Origin: Peronospora farinosa
Taxonomy: Eukaryota; Oomycota; Peronosporomycetes; Peronosporales; Peronosporaceae
Assembly (NCBI GenBank): GCA_947646735.1
Contig: CANTFK010000771.1
Span: 186,001-250,000, forward strand
DNA length: 64,000 bases
Direction of reading: 5' to 3'
Position 1 is the stretch's first letter, and every line of letters begins with the position of its first letter. Of the stretch, positions 1 to 10,220 are shown piece by piece. Both the position numbers and the translations under genes were made by a program. The notes beneath the pieces were generated by a model that did no database searches, was not told the DNA's origin, and saw only the letters and a program-made list of their open reading frames with translations.

Positions 1-235
1 ATATACATTGGATAGCCAGACCATGGCACGCTGCTAGTTCATTAGCTATTACCAACTGCAATTTGCAGCTACTCTGCTCGCTTGCAACACGCTTGCGGTG
101 CTTGACTTCAGAGAGGCAGTACTTCTTTATCATCGACTACCGGTGGCCTTCGCTATATGTAGTGCTACGTTGACCCTTACTGTCCTGCTCGCACTAAACT
201 TCATGCAAATGCACTTATCACCATTCCTAGCGCAT
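1..235. other. Unique left edge outside the duplication
   Basis: No gene or repeat recognised. It is not homologous to the right flank (63420-64000). Confidence 0.5.
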
Positions 236-258
236 CCTCGCTTTTGCAGCAATTCTTT

Positions 259-1630
259 TTAGTCATCCGCTGCGTCGTCATCATCATTGTCGTCTTCTTC
301 ACCTTCATCCGAAGTATTCTCCTCTTTGAGCGCAAGAGCTTTTACCGCTTTAATTTCTCGCTCCAGCTCAGCAAAACTCTTCAGCACCTTTTGTATGCTT
401 CGGTCTGCCTTCTCTGTGTTAATTCGAGCTGCTGATGCGCGTGCCTTTTGCAGCTCCTTCAGAAGAGGAGTGTCCGAGCCCTGATCCGTACAAATGGCAA
501 TTTACACAGCGGTCAGTATGGTTTTTTACCAACGCCAGCGATGCCCACTTTCCATACAAACCTCATGATCGATCAACACTTCCATTTGTTTATCATACGC
601 CAGAAGAAGCAGCTTTTGCAGGTCTTCAGAAGACATAGCAAAGAAGTGCAAGAACGACGGCTTTCCCGCTGATAGCCGCGTATCTATAATCGAACCCAAG
701 TCGTCACCCTACACAACAAAATATGAAAATGAAAACAGTAAAAACTTGACGCCTTTTAAAGTCCACTCCCTCCTTTCTACCACAGACTCTTACCTTAACG
801 CGAATATAGGCACCAGGAAACCCATCAAGTTCCTGGACGCCATGCACTTTCTACATTCATTCCAAACAACATCACTAAAGATAAATAAACTCACCTTAAC
901 AACACCCTTCATAGTGTTTGTGTGTCACCTACTGACGTTAATGTCTTCGTAGGTGGCCATTCCATCGCATACCACCATCGACACAGCAATTCCTGAGCCA
1001 ATTGACCCTTGAGTGTTTGATACAATTGTTCCGTACACTCTTGTTGTCGAATCTTTATCTGTACAACTCCCATTAATGCAACAATTATTAACATCCAGTC
1101 ACTCCCGATACCCCCTCCCTCACTATGTCTCTCCTTATCTCACCTTTATTATTCTCTTCTTCACCTTACGTGGTGTGCTCTTTAATGTCGACCGAGGGTT
1201 ATTCATCGTCACCTCTTCCCTCTTGACATTTGTCTCAATCTTCAACTTTTTATTCCGGTTCGCCAGGCCACTGATAGGAATCTCATCGTCACTTTCGCTC
1301 TCACTTCTCGTCTCTCGTTTGTTCTTTTTCACATTGTGGCTCGACATTTCCGTCTTTATTTCTTCTTTTAGTACTGGAGCTTTCGCACTACGTAAGGAGG
1401 ACAATGGAACATCATCCTCACTGTCACTATCGCTATAAAAAAACAAAAGAGAAAAAAACATGACACAAAATGAGATCTTCCACCTTTTTCTCACTAGAAC
1501 ATCATCCATAGACACTATTACAATGTCAAAACACCACGACATTGTAGCATTTTCTTTTCTCTATCTATCTGACTATTCCATAGTAAATTTACCTGTCAAG
1601 AATGCGTGGAATTGACGAAGGGACACTCAT
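259..1630 (-). CDS. Conserved protein with W-rich motif (CRWWYAMEWPP), left copy, apparently intact
   Basis: Multi-exon gene read on the minus strand. The N-terminus (MSVPSSIPRILD) splices into an acidic Ser/Asp stretch and a Lys-rich basic region, which suggests a nuclear or nucleic-acid-associated protein. Next come an exon with LKGQLAQELLCRWWYAMEWPP, an exon with QELDGFPGAYIRVK, a leucine-rich stretch (DLQKLLLLAYDKQMEVL), a coiled coil and an acidic tail (EGEEDDNDDDDA). The W-rich frame is preferred because the right copy differs from it by a silent third-position change in the proline codon after the motif, whereas the same change would be Tyr/His in the alternative frame. I do not recognise a named family. 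The start codon lies 121 bp from the divergent RPC5 start. Confidence 0.6.
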
Positions 1631-1751
1631 GCTTTTAAGTGATGGTGTCAAGTGATGGCGTGGGATGTAGATGGTGGAGGCACTAAACCGAGGGAACGTA
1701 TACTGACCCCGATTGACAACCAATAAAGCTACAGAGGAAGAAAGTGACGAG
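1631..1751. promoter_or_regulatory. Bidirectional promoter between W-rich-motif gene and RPC5
   Basis: Only 121 bp separate the two divergent start codons. The same 121-bp spacing is kept in the right copy (61896-62016), so one short region probably drives both genes. No TATA box is evident. Inferred from spacing alone. Confidence 0.55.
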
Positions 1752-3406
1752 ATGGATGAGGACCCCATAGTGCGTGAAATACCCGTACATCTTACTGACA
1801 AAGGATGTCATAATCTGTACGTTGATTGTAGCTATCTATTGATGTATGTATTACCATTGGAGACCCTCTAATGACTGCAACTGTCTCAGTTTTATGGTAC
1901 AATTCCCATTACGTCCGACATATCGGCCAATGCCTGAGCCACCACGTCGTGCACGTATCAAACCAATCAATCAAATGATGCAGCTTGAGTTTGCCGTGGA
2001 TCAACGATCGACACACTTTGATCAGGACGCAGAAGATTATCTCAAGCAAAAACATTTACGGATGCAATCAGCCAATGTCCCAGCATTAACGAATTACGTT
2101 ATTGGTGTCTTTCGTCAAGGTCAATTGCATCTTACACCACTGTCTTCAGTAATGCAGATGCGTCCAAGTTTGTCGCATATTGATGATGCAGTAAATGAAG
2201 AAGAGGAAGACATGGAAGTAGAAGAAAAGATGGAGCCGCCTTCGACGGAGACGAAGGAAGTACAGTTTCAGTTTAAAAAGAAACAGTCAGAACGTGCAAT
2301 TTCTGCTATTCAAAACTCGTATGCGTACAAGAAACAGCAGATTGATGCTGAGAACTGGATGGAGCTTCAAGTGTACAACAAGAATGTACGATTTGAGTTC
2401 TTATCATGGGAGTTAAAACAGTTGAAAACGAGTCTTAATTGTGGTGATTCGTTTTTGTTTTCTGTTTACAGAGTGCCGATGCTGATGATGAATTTGAAAA
2501 CTTGTTTAGTGAAAAAGAAGACGAGGTGGTCTCGACGATGACGTCGGACGAATATATCAAGGCGATGCAATACCGTTCAATGGTCGCTGTTGATAAGCCC
2601 AGAGCTCCTAAGAATTTGGCACCGTACGTTTTACTTGTGTGTGATTTTTGTAGACTATTGTGGACCTAACGACTTTTTGCGATGAACAGGGAAGACGAGG
2701 AGCAGGAGGACGAAACAATGGAGCCTGTTACTGGAAAGCTACTTGGTGGTGTTGATGTAAAGTACGCGGATGTTCTGCGACTGCTTGCAACTGACCAAAT
2801 CATGCATTTTGATACGCTTGCGAAGCTCCTTCCAGCACAAAGTGAGGAAGAGCTATTGGAAGCACTCAAGCATGTGGCTATGCATGTGCGTGGGCGACTG
2901 CTTCCAACTAGGTGGGCTATTTATTTTTCGGCCCATTTCTCAGTACGGGCTAATATAGCTTTTGTGTCTGCCATTTGCTACTGAATAGCGCCTTGGTGTG
3001 CCGCGGTGCGACGACAGTGCACGCCCGCAATGATTTTATCAAGGCAGTACGTTTGAAGCCTTTGCTCGTTGCTCTCTGAGATTAGAAATTTACGAATGAT
3101 ATCTCCTGTACTGTTGCAGCTGGCGAAGACACCTGCCGGTGTATCGCGCATGGAATTGGCAGAAAAATATTCTGTGGACGCTGATGTAGCCAAAATCATC
3201 TTGACCGGTGAGACTCACAAATTGCGAATCGCGGGCATGGTTACTATGCGTAATAAGACGTCTAACTACATGTTGTCTCACTGTTGCCTTAAATTGTAGA
3301 GTTTGCTATTTTGGAGCCCAAAACACGCAAGTGGAGCTTCCGCATCGATCACGATGACACTTTTACAAAGCGATTCCCTGCCGTCGCAAAGACAATCAAA
3401 CTGTAG
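1752..3406 (+). CDS. POLR3E: RNA polymerase III subunit RPC5 (left copy)
   Basis: RPC5 (Sin-like protein, Rpc37 in yeast) pairs with RPC4 on RNA polymerase III and acts in initiation and termination of tRNA and 5S rRNA transcription in the nucleus. Seven exons can be assembled: 1752-1816, 1890-2385, 2472-2623, 2690-2911, 2989-3046, 3120-3207 and 3300-3406. All junctions are GT-AG and the frame stays open for 395 codons. Family hallmarks are an acidic start followed by VQFPLRPTYRP, the block VIGVFRQGQLHLTPLSSVMQMRPSLSHID, and the dimerisation region ending in a conserved tyrosine-rich stretch. The C-terminal half has winged-helix-like segments. It is shorter than the human protein, which has extra C-terminal domains. 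Both copies in the window remain open. Confidence 0.9.
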
Positions 3407-3583
3407 TCGGCATGGCGCAAGCTACTGTGGAAGTGAATAATAGATACAACTAGCATGCTGAGTATTTTTTGCAACTGCAAGCGCTACACAATGTATCTGA
3501 GCTTTAAATCGCCTCTTATGCATTTCTCTACTTAAGATCATGTAAAACGCAAAAAACAATTTCTATTATCAAGGTGTTAAAGC

Positions 3584-4747
3584 TCATGATCCGCTTATTC
3601 GTTTGTATAATTTCTCAAATGTTGACAACATTCCCAATTCAGACCTTAGACCTTTTGCAATTTCTTTCGTTTCATTGTCCTTCGGGGTCACTTTCAGCAT
3701 TTGCTTTAGTGTTTTCTTCCCGAATTTTTCGACCAGAATTTTTGCCATCTCCGCATATTGTTCCGTCGGCTTACCATTCACTTCAGGTTGTTTTCTCACA
3801 CTTTTGGCCCACAAGTTAAAAAAAGGGTTGTTTAGCACCGTGCCATCAATGTCTTTATTGAGGTAAAGGAAATCAAACAAATCAGAGGGGGTTAGTCCCA
3901 ACTTGGGATACAAGTCTACAAACTCTTTGCGTATACGTGTCGCGAGATCTTTCGTAGCTTCAACCTCTGTAGACTTTTGCAGCATCTCCGAAAGGGCAGC
4001 ATAATCTTCATCGTAACGAAAAACCAACTTTATCATCAATCGATGATCAAATAAATCTGGCCTTGAAGTTCCTTTACGTTCCAAAAGCTCGACATACGCT
4101 TTGAAACGTGTGGAGCTTAGCAAGTTGTTATCAGGAATTAGAAGCTCGCGCACATGGTTGATCGCATCGTCGTTTGGTGGCCCCGCTTTTTCGACCGTTA
4201 GTTGTATCCACTCATCTTGTAATCTGGTCGCAAGTTTATTTTGTTTGGCCGAATGCTCTGGGGTTGTTTTAAGCATCGCCAAAAAAGCATCGTCAGAGTA
4301 ATGTTCCGCCAAAAATTTCGCGATGAATTTTTCTGGCTTGGTAATTTTCTCGTTTTTCCGGACTTGGTTAACAAAATTTATAAAAATCTTGTTGTTCAGT
4401 AGATCAACGACATCCTCTTCAGATTTCTTTGGAGGCAAGAACTTCTTATACTTCTCAAAAATGGAAGGCGACAGAAGTGCTTCAGCGGGTTTGGCCGATA
4501 GTCCGTCAGTGAGTTTTGTCAGTGTTCCTTCACTTACTTTTTCCGATATGGATTCAACGAATGCCTCTCCTATATTCGGCATCCTCTCCTCTTCGGCTGT
4601 TTCCGCCCCATCTCGCAGAATCCGCTGGGGGGCGTGCTGATGAGACAATACTGGTCGCTCCAATGTCGAACTCGATCTTGTTGACGACGTATCAGCATAG
4701 GCAGATAGGGTGGTAGCAGCTACTAGAAGCAAAGGATACGTTCGCAT
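3584..4747 (-). CDS. Secreted RxLR-EER effector with LWY-type repeats (left copy, intact)
   Basis: Single-exon, 387-residue protein. Residues 1-18 form a signal peptide ending in AYA. An RxLR motif (RILR) lies at residues 42-45 and an EER at 53-55, the classic host-translocation layout of oomycete effectors. The rest is alpha-helical and holds about three degenerate repeats (roughly residues 120-195, 210-290 and 300-380). Each follows the pattern Leu-(F/N)N-x-F-x-x-(W/F)-x-x-x-(V/L), then a helix with EHY- or EKF-like ends and L-x-x-ML(K/Q). This matches the LWY tandem fold of Peronosporales effectors. It is expected to be secreted from haustoria and to act in plant cells; the target cannot be inferred. 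The duplicate at 58862 is frameshifted. Confidence 0.87.
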   Translation of the reverse strand: MRTYPLLLVAATTLSAYADTSSTRSSSTLERPVLSHQHAPQRILRDGAETAEEERMPNIGEAFVESISEKVSEGTLTKLTDGLSAKPAEALLSPSIFEKYKKFLPPKKSEEDVVDLLNNKIFINFVNQVRKNEKITKPEKFIAKFLAEHYSDDAFLAMLKTTPEHSAKQNKLATRLQDEWIQLTVEKAGPPNDDAINHVRELLIPDNNLLSSTRFKAYVELLERKGTSRPDLFDHRLMIKLVFRYDEDYAALSEMLQKSTEVEATKDLATRIRKEFVDLYPKLGLTPSDLFDFLYLNKDIDGTVLNNPFFNLWAKSVRKQPEVNGKPTEQYAEMAKILVEKFGKKTLKQMLKVTPKDNETKEIAKGLRSELGMLSTFEKLYKRISGS

Positions 4748-6174
4748 GATTGACCGTCTGCTTAAGGGGTTTGAGAGAAAATTGAGAATGACACTGCGTT
4801 GGTCGTTACTTTGATATTTCGTCTGATTGCATTGAAAGCTGTTTTCAAACTCCTGGCTATACGAGATTAATCAGACGGAGCTCCGATCTGCTGAGCATGT
4901 GAAGACCGGATGTAGCTGCGGAGCATTACGTACAGTGTCAGAGATTCCTCTTTTTTGATATTTAGATACTGCAGTCAAGGCTGACAAGCTTTGGGGCTAA
5001 CTACCTCTTACCTAAGGTCTATAGGTCATACACCTACCTATAGAGCCCGTTGACATTTGCTACCTGCGGCCTAACTTATCCCAAACGCCGGGCTTGGTCG
5101 TCTTGTAAACTATCGGTGACAAACTAACAATTATATTCCATAAGTTCTTTCAGAGACCAATCTGTAGTCCGTGTAACCGCGAGCGTCCAGTGAGCAAGCG
5201 CTTGCCTTCTCGGAAAGGCGCACAATTTACAACCTCTGTTAGCCTGGTCTTTGTTTGTTTTGTCAGGTCACATCGGCACCATAAACTCGTAAGAAGCCAG
5301 CTCTTGCAAACAATATGGTCAATCTTACGATGTACTAAGTCATTTTTATGAGAACTTGTTTGCTTTTCCGGTACCATGTCCACTTACAACTACTACCTAG
5401 CACCTCGACTCCCTATATTCATGCTTTGCTGAGATGCCGCTTGTGTCGACATTACAACGTTCGATAAAACAGCAACACCACAGCAAAAAATCAGCAAACA
5501 AGTAAAGGTCGAGTAGGATGCACCGTTAAGGTTTTACATCCTCAGTCGATTCGCACAAGTAGTATCGAACAAGAATAAAGCCACTTCCTCTACTTACCGG
5601 GTCACAGCGACGAACTATACAACTTACAACACGCATCGTTTCACTGCCGCCGCGGTATGGTACCTGCCATGAAGGCACGCCAGCGACTTTATCTTCGTCT
5701 GGGCTGCAAGTGACAGTCTATTGTAGATGTTATTCCGTAAAGACACGTGTTTACAAGCAAATGATTGTGAACGTCTAACTTAAACCAGATGATATCAGCG
5801 TACACCTTAGGGTGGGTGTCAGCTGAGCGAGAAAAAGTGAAACAATGAAGACATTGTTCCCTTACGGCTGTAAGGGCAGAATGTCTTAGCCATCCACCTC
5901 TTTAAATTTGCATGACGCAAAATACGGGGCTCAAGAGATTTGCTTGGAATACTCAAGTGACCAAACGGTAGGTCTTTTTCAGCTTCGAAGTCTTTATATT
6001 TGGTTGTTTATACTGTTCAATGTAACCCTTTTTGACACAGCCACTCCACTCATCGGCGTCCACTTTCATTTTTCCCATGACACTATTTCACTGTCTTCGC
6101 TTCGTCGACGTCTCCGAGTAAAATCCAATAGCTCCGGAATAGCAACGTCTAATGCTGCAGCTTTCGGCAAATTG
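4748..6174. other. Intergenic region within the duplicated segment
   Basis: No convincing gene seen. It contains the effector's 5' flank and the decayed upstream end of the PPTase relic. It is conserved in the right copy at about 57440-58860, which reflects duplication rather than function. Short open frames here look like chance ORFs. Confidence 0.5.
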
Positions 6175-6993
6175 AACAAAAGCAAGTGACACATTTTGTG
6201 TTTGCAAAAGACCAAAAGCAGGCACTCGCGAGCCGCTTTCTACAGCGGCAGCTCATCCACCAACTCTTACATGAAATTACGAGAACGTCGAGATTAAACG
6301 TACTCCTGAGGTGCGGTCGATGATTAATCTTGCGTATCATTATTGGAAATAATAATTTGTGTCGTGACTTGTGTCGTTACTTGTTGCAGAATGAACGAAA
6401 CTGGAGGCGACCAATTCGAAGTCTCGCTCCTTCATTGTGGAATCAAAACGTCTTCATCATAAGACCATCGTCGCAATTGTCAGTGATTCTCGTACTTTGG
6501 TTGGCGTAGATGTTGTCCGACTAACAGATCGACCTCTTCATAAGAAGTCAGCCGAGGAGTTTTTTTGAGCTTTTGTGGATCACTTCAATCCGAAGGAGTG
6601 GGATTATGTTCGCGATGTGGAGGACGACGATAGTCGATATACGCGATTCTACCGACTATGGTCGCGTAAGGAGGCATACATTGAGACGGTGGGCATTGAT
6701 CTGGGCTTCTCATGTTACGAGTCGAATTTATTCGAGGGGATTCGGCCCGATGGAAGCTTCTTTTGGATGATCAGCGTGCTATGGATTGGCATTTCAAGTG
6801 TACACGGCTTGATTCGATGCATCTCGTGAGTGTTGCGTATGGGCTCCATGCAGCGATGTGGATGCCTGAGACTAGCTCCTTGTTTTCGGATGTTGACTCG
6901 TATTCTGTCTTGCTTACTACTGGTATCGAAAAATTCGAAAGAGGCACAGAATGGCAACAATGGAGACTGCAAGATCTGCTGGAATCATCATAA
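6175..6993 (+). pseudogene. 4'-phosphopantetheinyl transferase pseudogene (AASDHPPT/Sfp type), left copy
   Basis: PPTases transfer phosphopantetheine from CoA to carrier proteins. Recognisable pieces, in order, are a segment like THFVFAKDQKQALASRFLQRQ, then SKRLHHKTIVAIVSDSRTLVGVDVVR (the GVD magnesium-site region), EEFF followed by an in-frame TGA, DHFNPKEWDYVRD, then FYRLWSRKEAYIETVGIDLGFS, which is the WxxKEAxxK signature with the final Lys replaced by Glu, and finally WHFKCTRLDSMHLVSVAYG. The TGA is near 6565, and a frameshift near 6760 separates the last piece from the signature. Both lesions also occur in the right copy, so inactivation predates the duplication. Confidence 0.75.
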
Positions 6994-7204
6994 CGCAATT
7001 GCAAGCGTGCCGTATATCAAAAGTCAAGAAAAATGGCAAAAATCTTGCTAGGTCTTAGTTCCGAATCGACTAGGTTACCATATGCTGTAGTGATAGGTGT
7101 CCCCGAGACAGTACCATCGTCGTTGATATGACGCCTCGTCCTTCTTAGATACCTAAATATGGAGTCGGGAACAAGATCGCGCCGGTGTGGACTTGTATTG
7201 AGCG

Positions 7205-7335
7205 GCGCTTGCACCCCTTTGGCTTCAGATCGTAGCAGATCTGGTCCAGGTGCGTGTCCAGCGTGTTGTCACACACGATCTTGCCCTGCTTGGCGTACAA
7301 CACAATCTTTGCATTTCCACCGACCGAGCACAATA
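7205..7335 (-). pseudogene. V-type ATPase subunit E C-terminal fragment
   Basis: The minus strand reads VGGNAKIVLYAKQGKIVCDN followed by TLD, a near match to the conserved C-terminus of V-ATPase subunit E, where GG-(x)-GKIVCDNTLDxRL is typical. The expected Arg-Leu is His-Leu here. No upstream exons and no proper C-terminus were found, so this is a scrap of roughly 40 codons just inside the duplication edge. Confidence 0.65.
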
Positions 7336-7344
7336 AAAACAATA

Positions 7345-8006
7345 ATTATACGGTCAAAATTTGATTTGTAGAAATTTAATCGTAGAGTATCAGCTCACAC
7401 ACATGCGTTTACTTACTTCACGCTCCTTCTCTTGCGTGTATACTCTTCTTGAATCTTAACTTCAGTGTTAGGCACTAGCATCTGCTATTTTAGATGAAAA
7501 TCATGCTTCGTCTAGCAAAAAATTATAGCCGCAATTGTATGATGAGTCCTCAATAAAAAACACTGTTTTTTGCTTATTTACTCCTTTTTTCCAGTCTTAA
7601 AATACGATAGAAACATATATTTTACCTTGGCTTTTGCTTGCGTTCCCTGAAAATAAAATCTAACATCTGCTTTATTTGACTCAGATGCATTCGAAGCTCA
7701 TGGCTTGATATTATTCAATACACTCTGCTTTCTTGGTGGTCTTACTCGTACATAAACGAAAATACCGTACTTATCATTCAATATTCTTATATTTTTGTCC
7801 TTTAATTAAGATTATGATTCTAACATGTTAAAATTCCTTCCTTCACAACTGATACATTTAATGGTATCATTTCAGAAAGGCTAACTCAAGTGGTACCGGT
7901 ATCTCTAGGTATCCTACCTAACGCGCTTCTTGCCATCATCTTGTTTGATAGGTCAGCCTCGGCTGGTCGTACGTACATCTTTGCTGTTCCATTTCAACAC
8001 GCCACC
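7345..8006. other. Intergenic, AT-rich
   Basis: No gene, repeat or RNA feature recognised. It leads into the 5' end of the LYR-motif gene. Confidence 0.5.
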
Positions 8007-8543
8007 ATGTCCGCTACGAACCAAATATCGCGGACCACAATCCAGGTCTGCGTCGCTGGATTCTTTTCATCACGTGTTATAAAGTGCACAATACTTAGTT
8101 ACTTTGTCTTACAATTACATAGTTGTATCGTGATTCCCTGCGTCTTGCCAAACACATTGGTGGCAACGTACGTACGTACTATTGCCGAGAGTGTCAAGAC
8201 AATTAATGTTAATATGATGTATATTACTGTATGTAGAGCAAGAAGGGCCAAGCCATCAAGGAGCTTGTACGACGGGAGTTTGAGAAAGGTCGCAAAGAGA
8301 CAGACCCCGAGAAGATTGAGGCGCTTAAAGCCAAGTATGTAGTTAAAGTCGCCATGCATTACCAGACGCCTTGATGCTAATCATCTTGTGGTGATTCTTA
8401 CACTGCATAGCGCCATCCGTGGACTAAGTAACTACCTGATGCTGGCTAATTCCAGTAAGGACCAACGACTACACGATGCTTTGTACAAAAACTCTCCGCC
8501 CAAGGACGATGGTCCAATGCAGGCTGAGTTTCGAGACTTCTAA
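8007..8543 (+). CDS. LYR-motif (complex 1 LYR family) mitochondrial protein
   Basis: Small four-exon gene of 104 codons: exons 8007-8045, 8123-8167, 8237-8334 and 8411-8543, with GT-AG introns of 69-77 bp. The start sits in a Kozak-like ccaccATG. Exon 2 opens with the tripeptide Leu-Tyr-Arg followed by DSLRLAKHIGGN. Exon 3 continues KGQAIKELVRREFEKGRKE, then TDPEKIEALKA, and exon 4 starts AIRGLSNYLML. The LYR tripeptide followed by a basic RxxF helix is the hallmark of LYRM proteins, which bind mitochondrial acyl carrier protein and serve in Fe-S cluster delivery or respiratory complex assembly. The exact member is not determined. GET4 follows 164 bp downstream on the same strand. Confidence 0.8.
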
Positions 8544-8707
8544 GTTTGAGCAACTTAAGGCGTACGGTTGAAAAGAAAACAAGACCCTTCTTTTTATCGC
8601 TAAAAGTTTGTGTGAAATACTGACATAAGTACCGGTATCATACCACTTAGTCTCCTCCTATCAAATTGACTATTGCAAAATTCCACTTTATCACAACGTG
8701 AACAATC

Positions 8708-9894
8708 ATGAATCGTCGAGCATTGGCTCGTAAAGCTGCAGGCGTAAAGACTCTCTTTCCCATTAATTCTCATTCCGATGAAACGGGTATTGACAATGTA
8801 TCGAATAAGCTCAACCAACAGCTAGAAGAAGGTGATTATTATGGTGCTCTACAAATGTACAAGACTTTATTCATGCGTTTTCTGAAAGGAGAGAAGCCAA
8901 ATATCACCCAACAGGAAAAAGCAATAAATTTGGCCTTTAATGCAACAATTGACTTTGTTAAAAATGAGGAAAATAAAGCAGCTATTGAAATGGCCAACCT
9001 CATGATATCGGTATTTACCGATTATCATCATCCAGTTGATGAACAACATAAACAACGTATTCGCGATATCGTGTCGGCTTTTACGCTAAAACCAAAATTT
9101 AGTACCGATCTGGCAAGTTTTCTCAAGAATGCAGTCAAATGGTCTGCAATTGAAGGTGCTCGTAAACGTGGAGATCCAGAGCTACAATTATTATTAGCAC
9201 GAGCTTATCAAACCGCTGAGGAGTTTTCAAATGCTATGAAACACTTTTTACATGCTGAAAACCCACAAGAATTGGCTGAAATGTTGTTTCAGTGGTCAAC
9301 GTTGGGATATCCCAGTGAATCGGACTTGTACCTTACTCGTGCTGTATTGCAGTAAGGATGTAGCTTGTTGCTGCAGTGTATAGAGATGATACTGATGTGT
9401 CGTCTTGATGTTATGCAGACTGCTCAGTCTGGAAAATCTTCGTGATGCCAATAAGGTTTACGATTCATATGTGACCAAGTGTAAAAGTGCTGGACGTCCG
9501 ATTGACTTGCCACTGTTCAACTTTACACGTTTCATACTGTTGACGTTGGAGGTGAGAATGTGATGTAATCGCTATGCTGTATGCTAGTGACTGATTTTTG
9601 GTCACTTTTGACCATTTTCTTTTGCTAGCGTGATGCACTGCCTCTTTTTCAGATGCTCGAGGAACGGTACGCACCAGCACTAGCTCGTGATGCTAGTCTC
9701 AAGAGCGTACGTATTACATTGTTCTGGTTGTTGTAGAATGAGACGAAACGAGACTCATGTTTATCTTGTCGGGTTTTCTTTTTGCTTGCTTGGTGTAGTA
9801 TCTAAGCATCATCGGTCAGAAGTTTTATGGACTTCAGCCTCCGCGATCGGGACTTAGCTCACTGCTTGACATGTTTTCGGGTGGCATGCAGTAA
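8708..9894 (+). CDS. GET4: GET4, Golgi-to-ER traffic protein 4 homologue
   Basis: GET4 with GET5 hands tail-anchored proteins from Sgt2 to the GET3 ATPase for insertion into the ER membrane. The first exon encodes most of the helical-repeat protein (residues 1-215). Typical blocks are NKLNQQLEEGDYYGALQMYKTL, ANLMISVF and a stretch with GDPELQLLLARAY, AENPQELAEML and SESDLYLTRAVLQ. Three further exons, joined by GT-AG introns, continue with ENLRDANKVYDSYV, LPLFNFTRFILLTLE, MLEERYAPALARD and a C-terminus of SLLDMFSGGMQ. The start codon is the first in the exon and gives the usual basic N-terminus (MNRRALARKAAGVKTLF). Total length of about 310 residues fits the family. Confidence 0.9.
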
Positions 9895-10220
9895 TATCGT
9901 GAAACAACTTGCTAAGGTAGCAGAAACTTTGGCAGCAGCACGATGCTCTTGTTTTCTGCTGTTTTTTTGCATGAATGAAGAGTATGACTTGCTTTCCAGA
10001 CTGTGAACGTGTGGTCGGTCGCTAGACTTTTTTCTGCTTGCTTTCAGTTCCATCACTTAACATTTGCCTCTACCTGCATGTTGCTGCTATTCTACTTTGT
10101 CGCCAGAAACGTTACTCTTCGTCCACGCCAAGCCAACACTATCTACGACAAAGCAAAAAACTATTTCTATTGAAATGTACTTTGACCATTCCCATCGCTC
10201 TTCGCCGCATTCATCGTCGC

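Larger units (their letters stand above)
236..7077 (+). repeat. Left arm of 6.9-kb inverted segmental duplication
   Basis: This stretch reappears in reverse complement at about 56522-63419 with the same gene order and only scattered differences and small indels. Outer homology stops just past the stop of the W-rich-motif gene, where left 236 pairs with right 63419. Inner homology stops where left about 7077 pairs with right about 56522, inside the relic of an S-adenosylhomocysteinase gene on the right side. The arm carries four loci: W-rich-motif gene, RPC5, RxLR effector and PPTase relic. Boundaries were placed by eye and may be off by about 10 bp. Confidence 0.93.

Noticed and set aside
1013..1438. 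141-codon plus-strand frame conserved in both duplicate copies
   Set aside because: Antisense shadow of the basic/acidic exon of the W-rich-motif gene; conservation follows from the duplication.
5150..5383. 77-codon minus-strand frame in the duplicated segment
   Set aside because: No recognisable domain, and the corresponding frame is not kept in the right copy.
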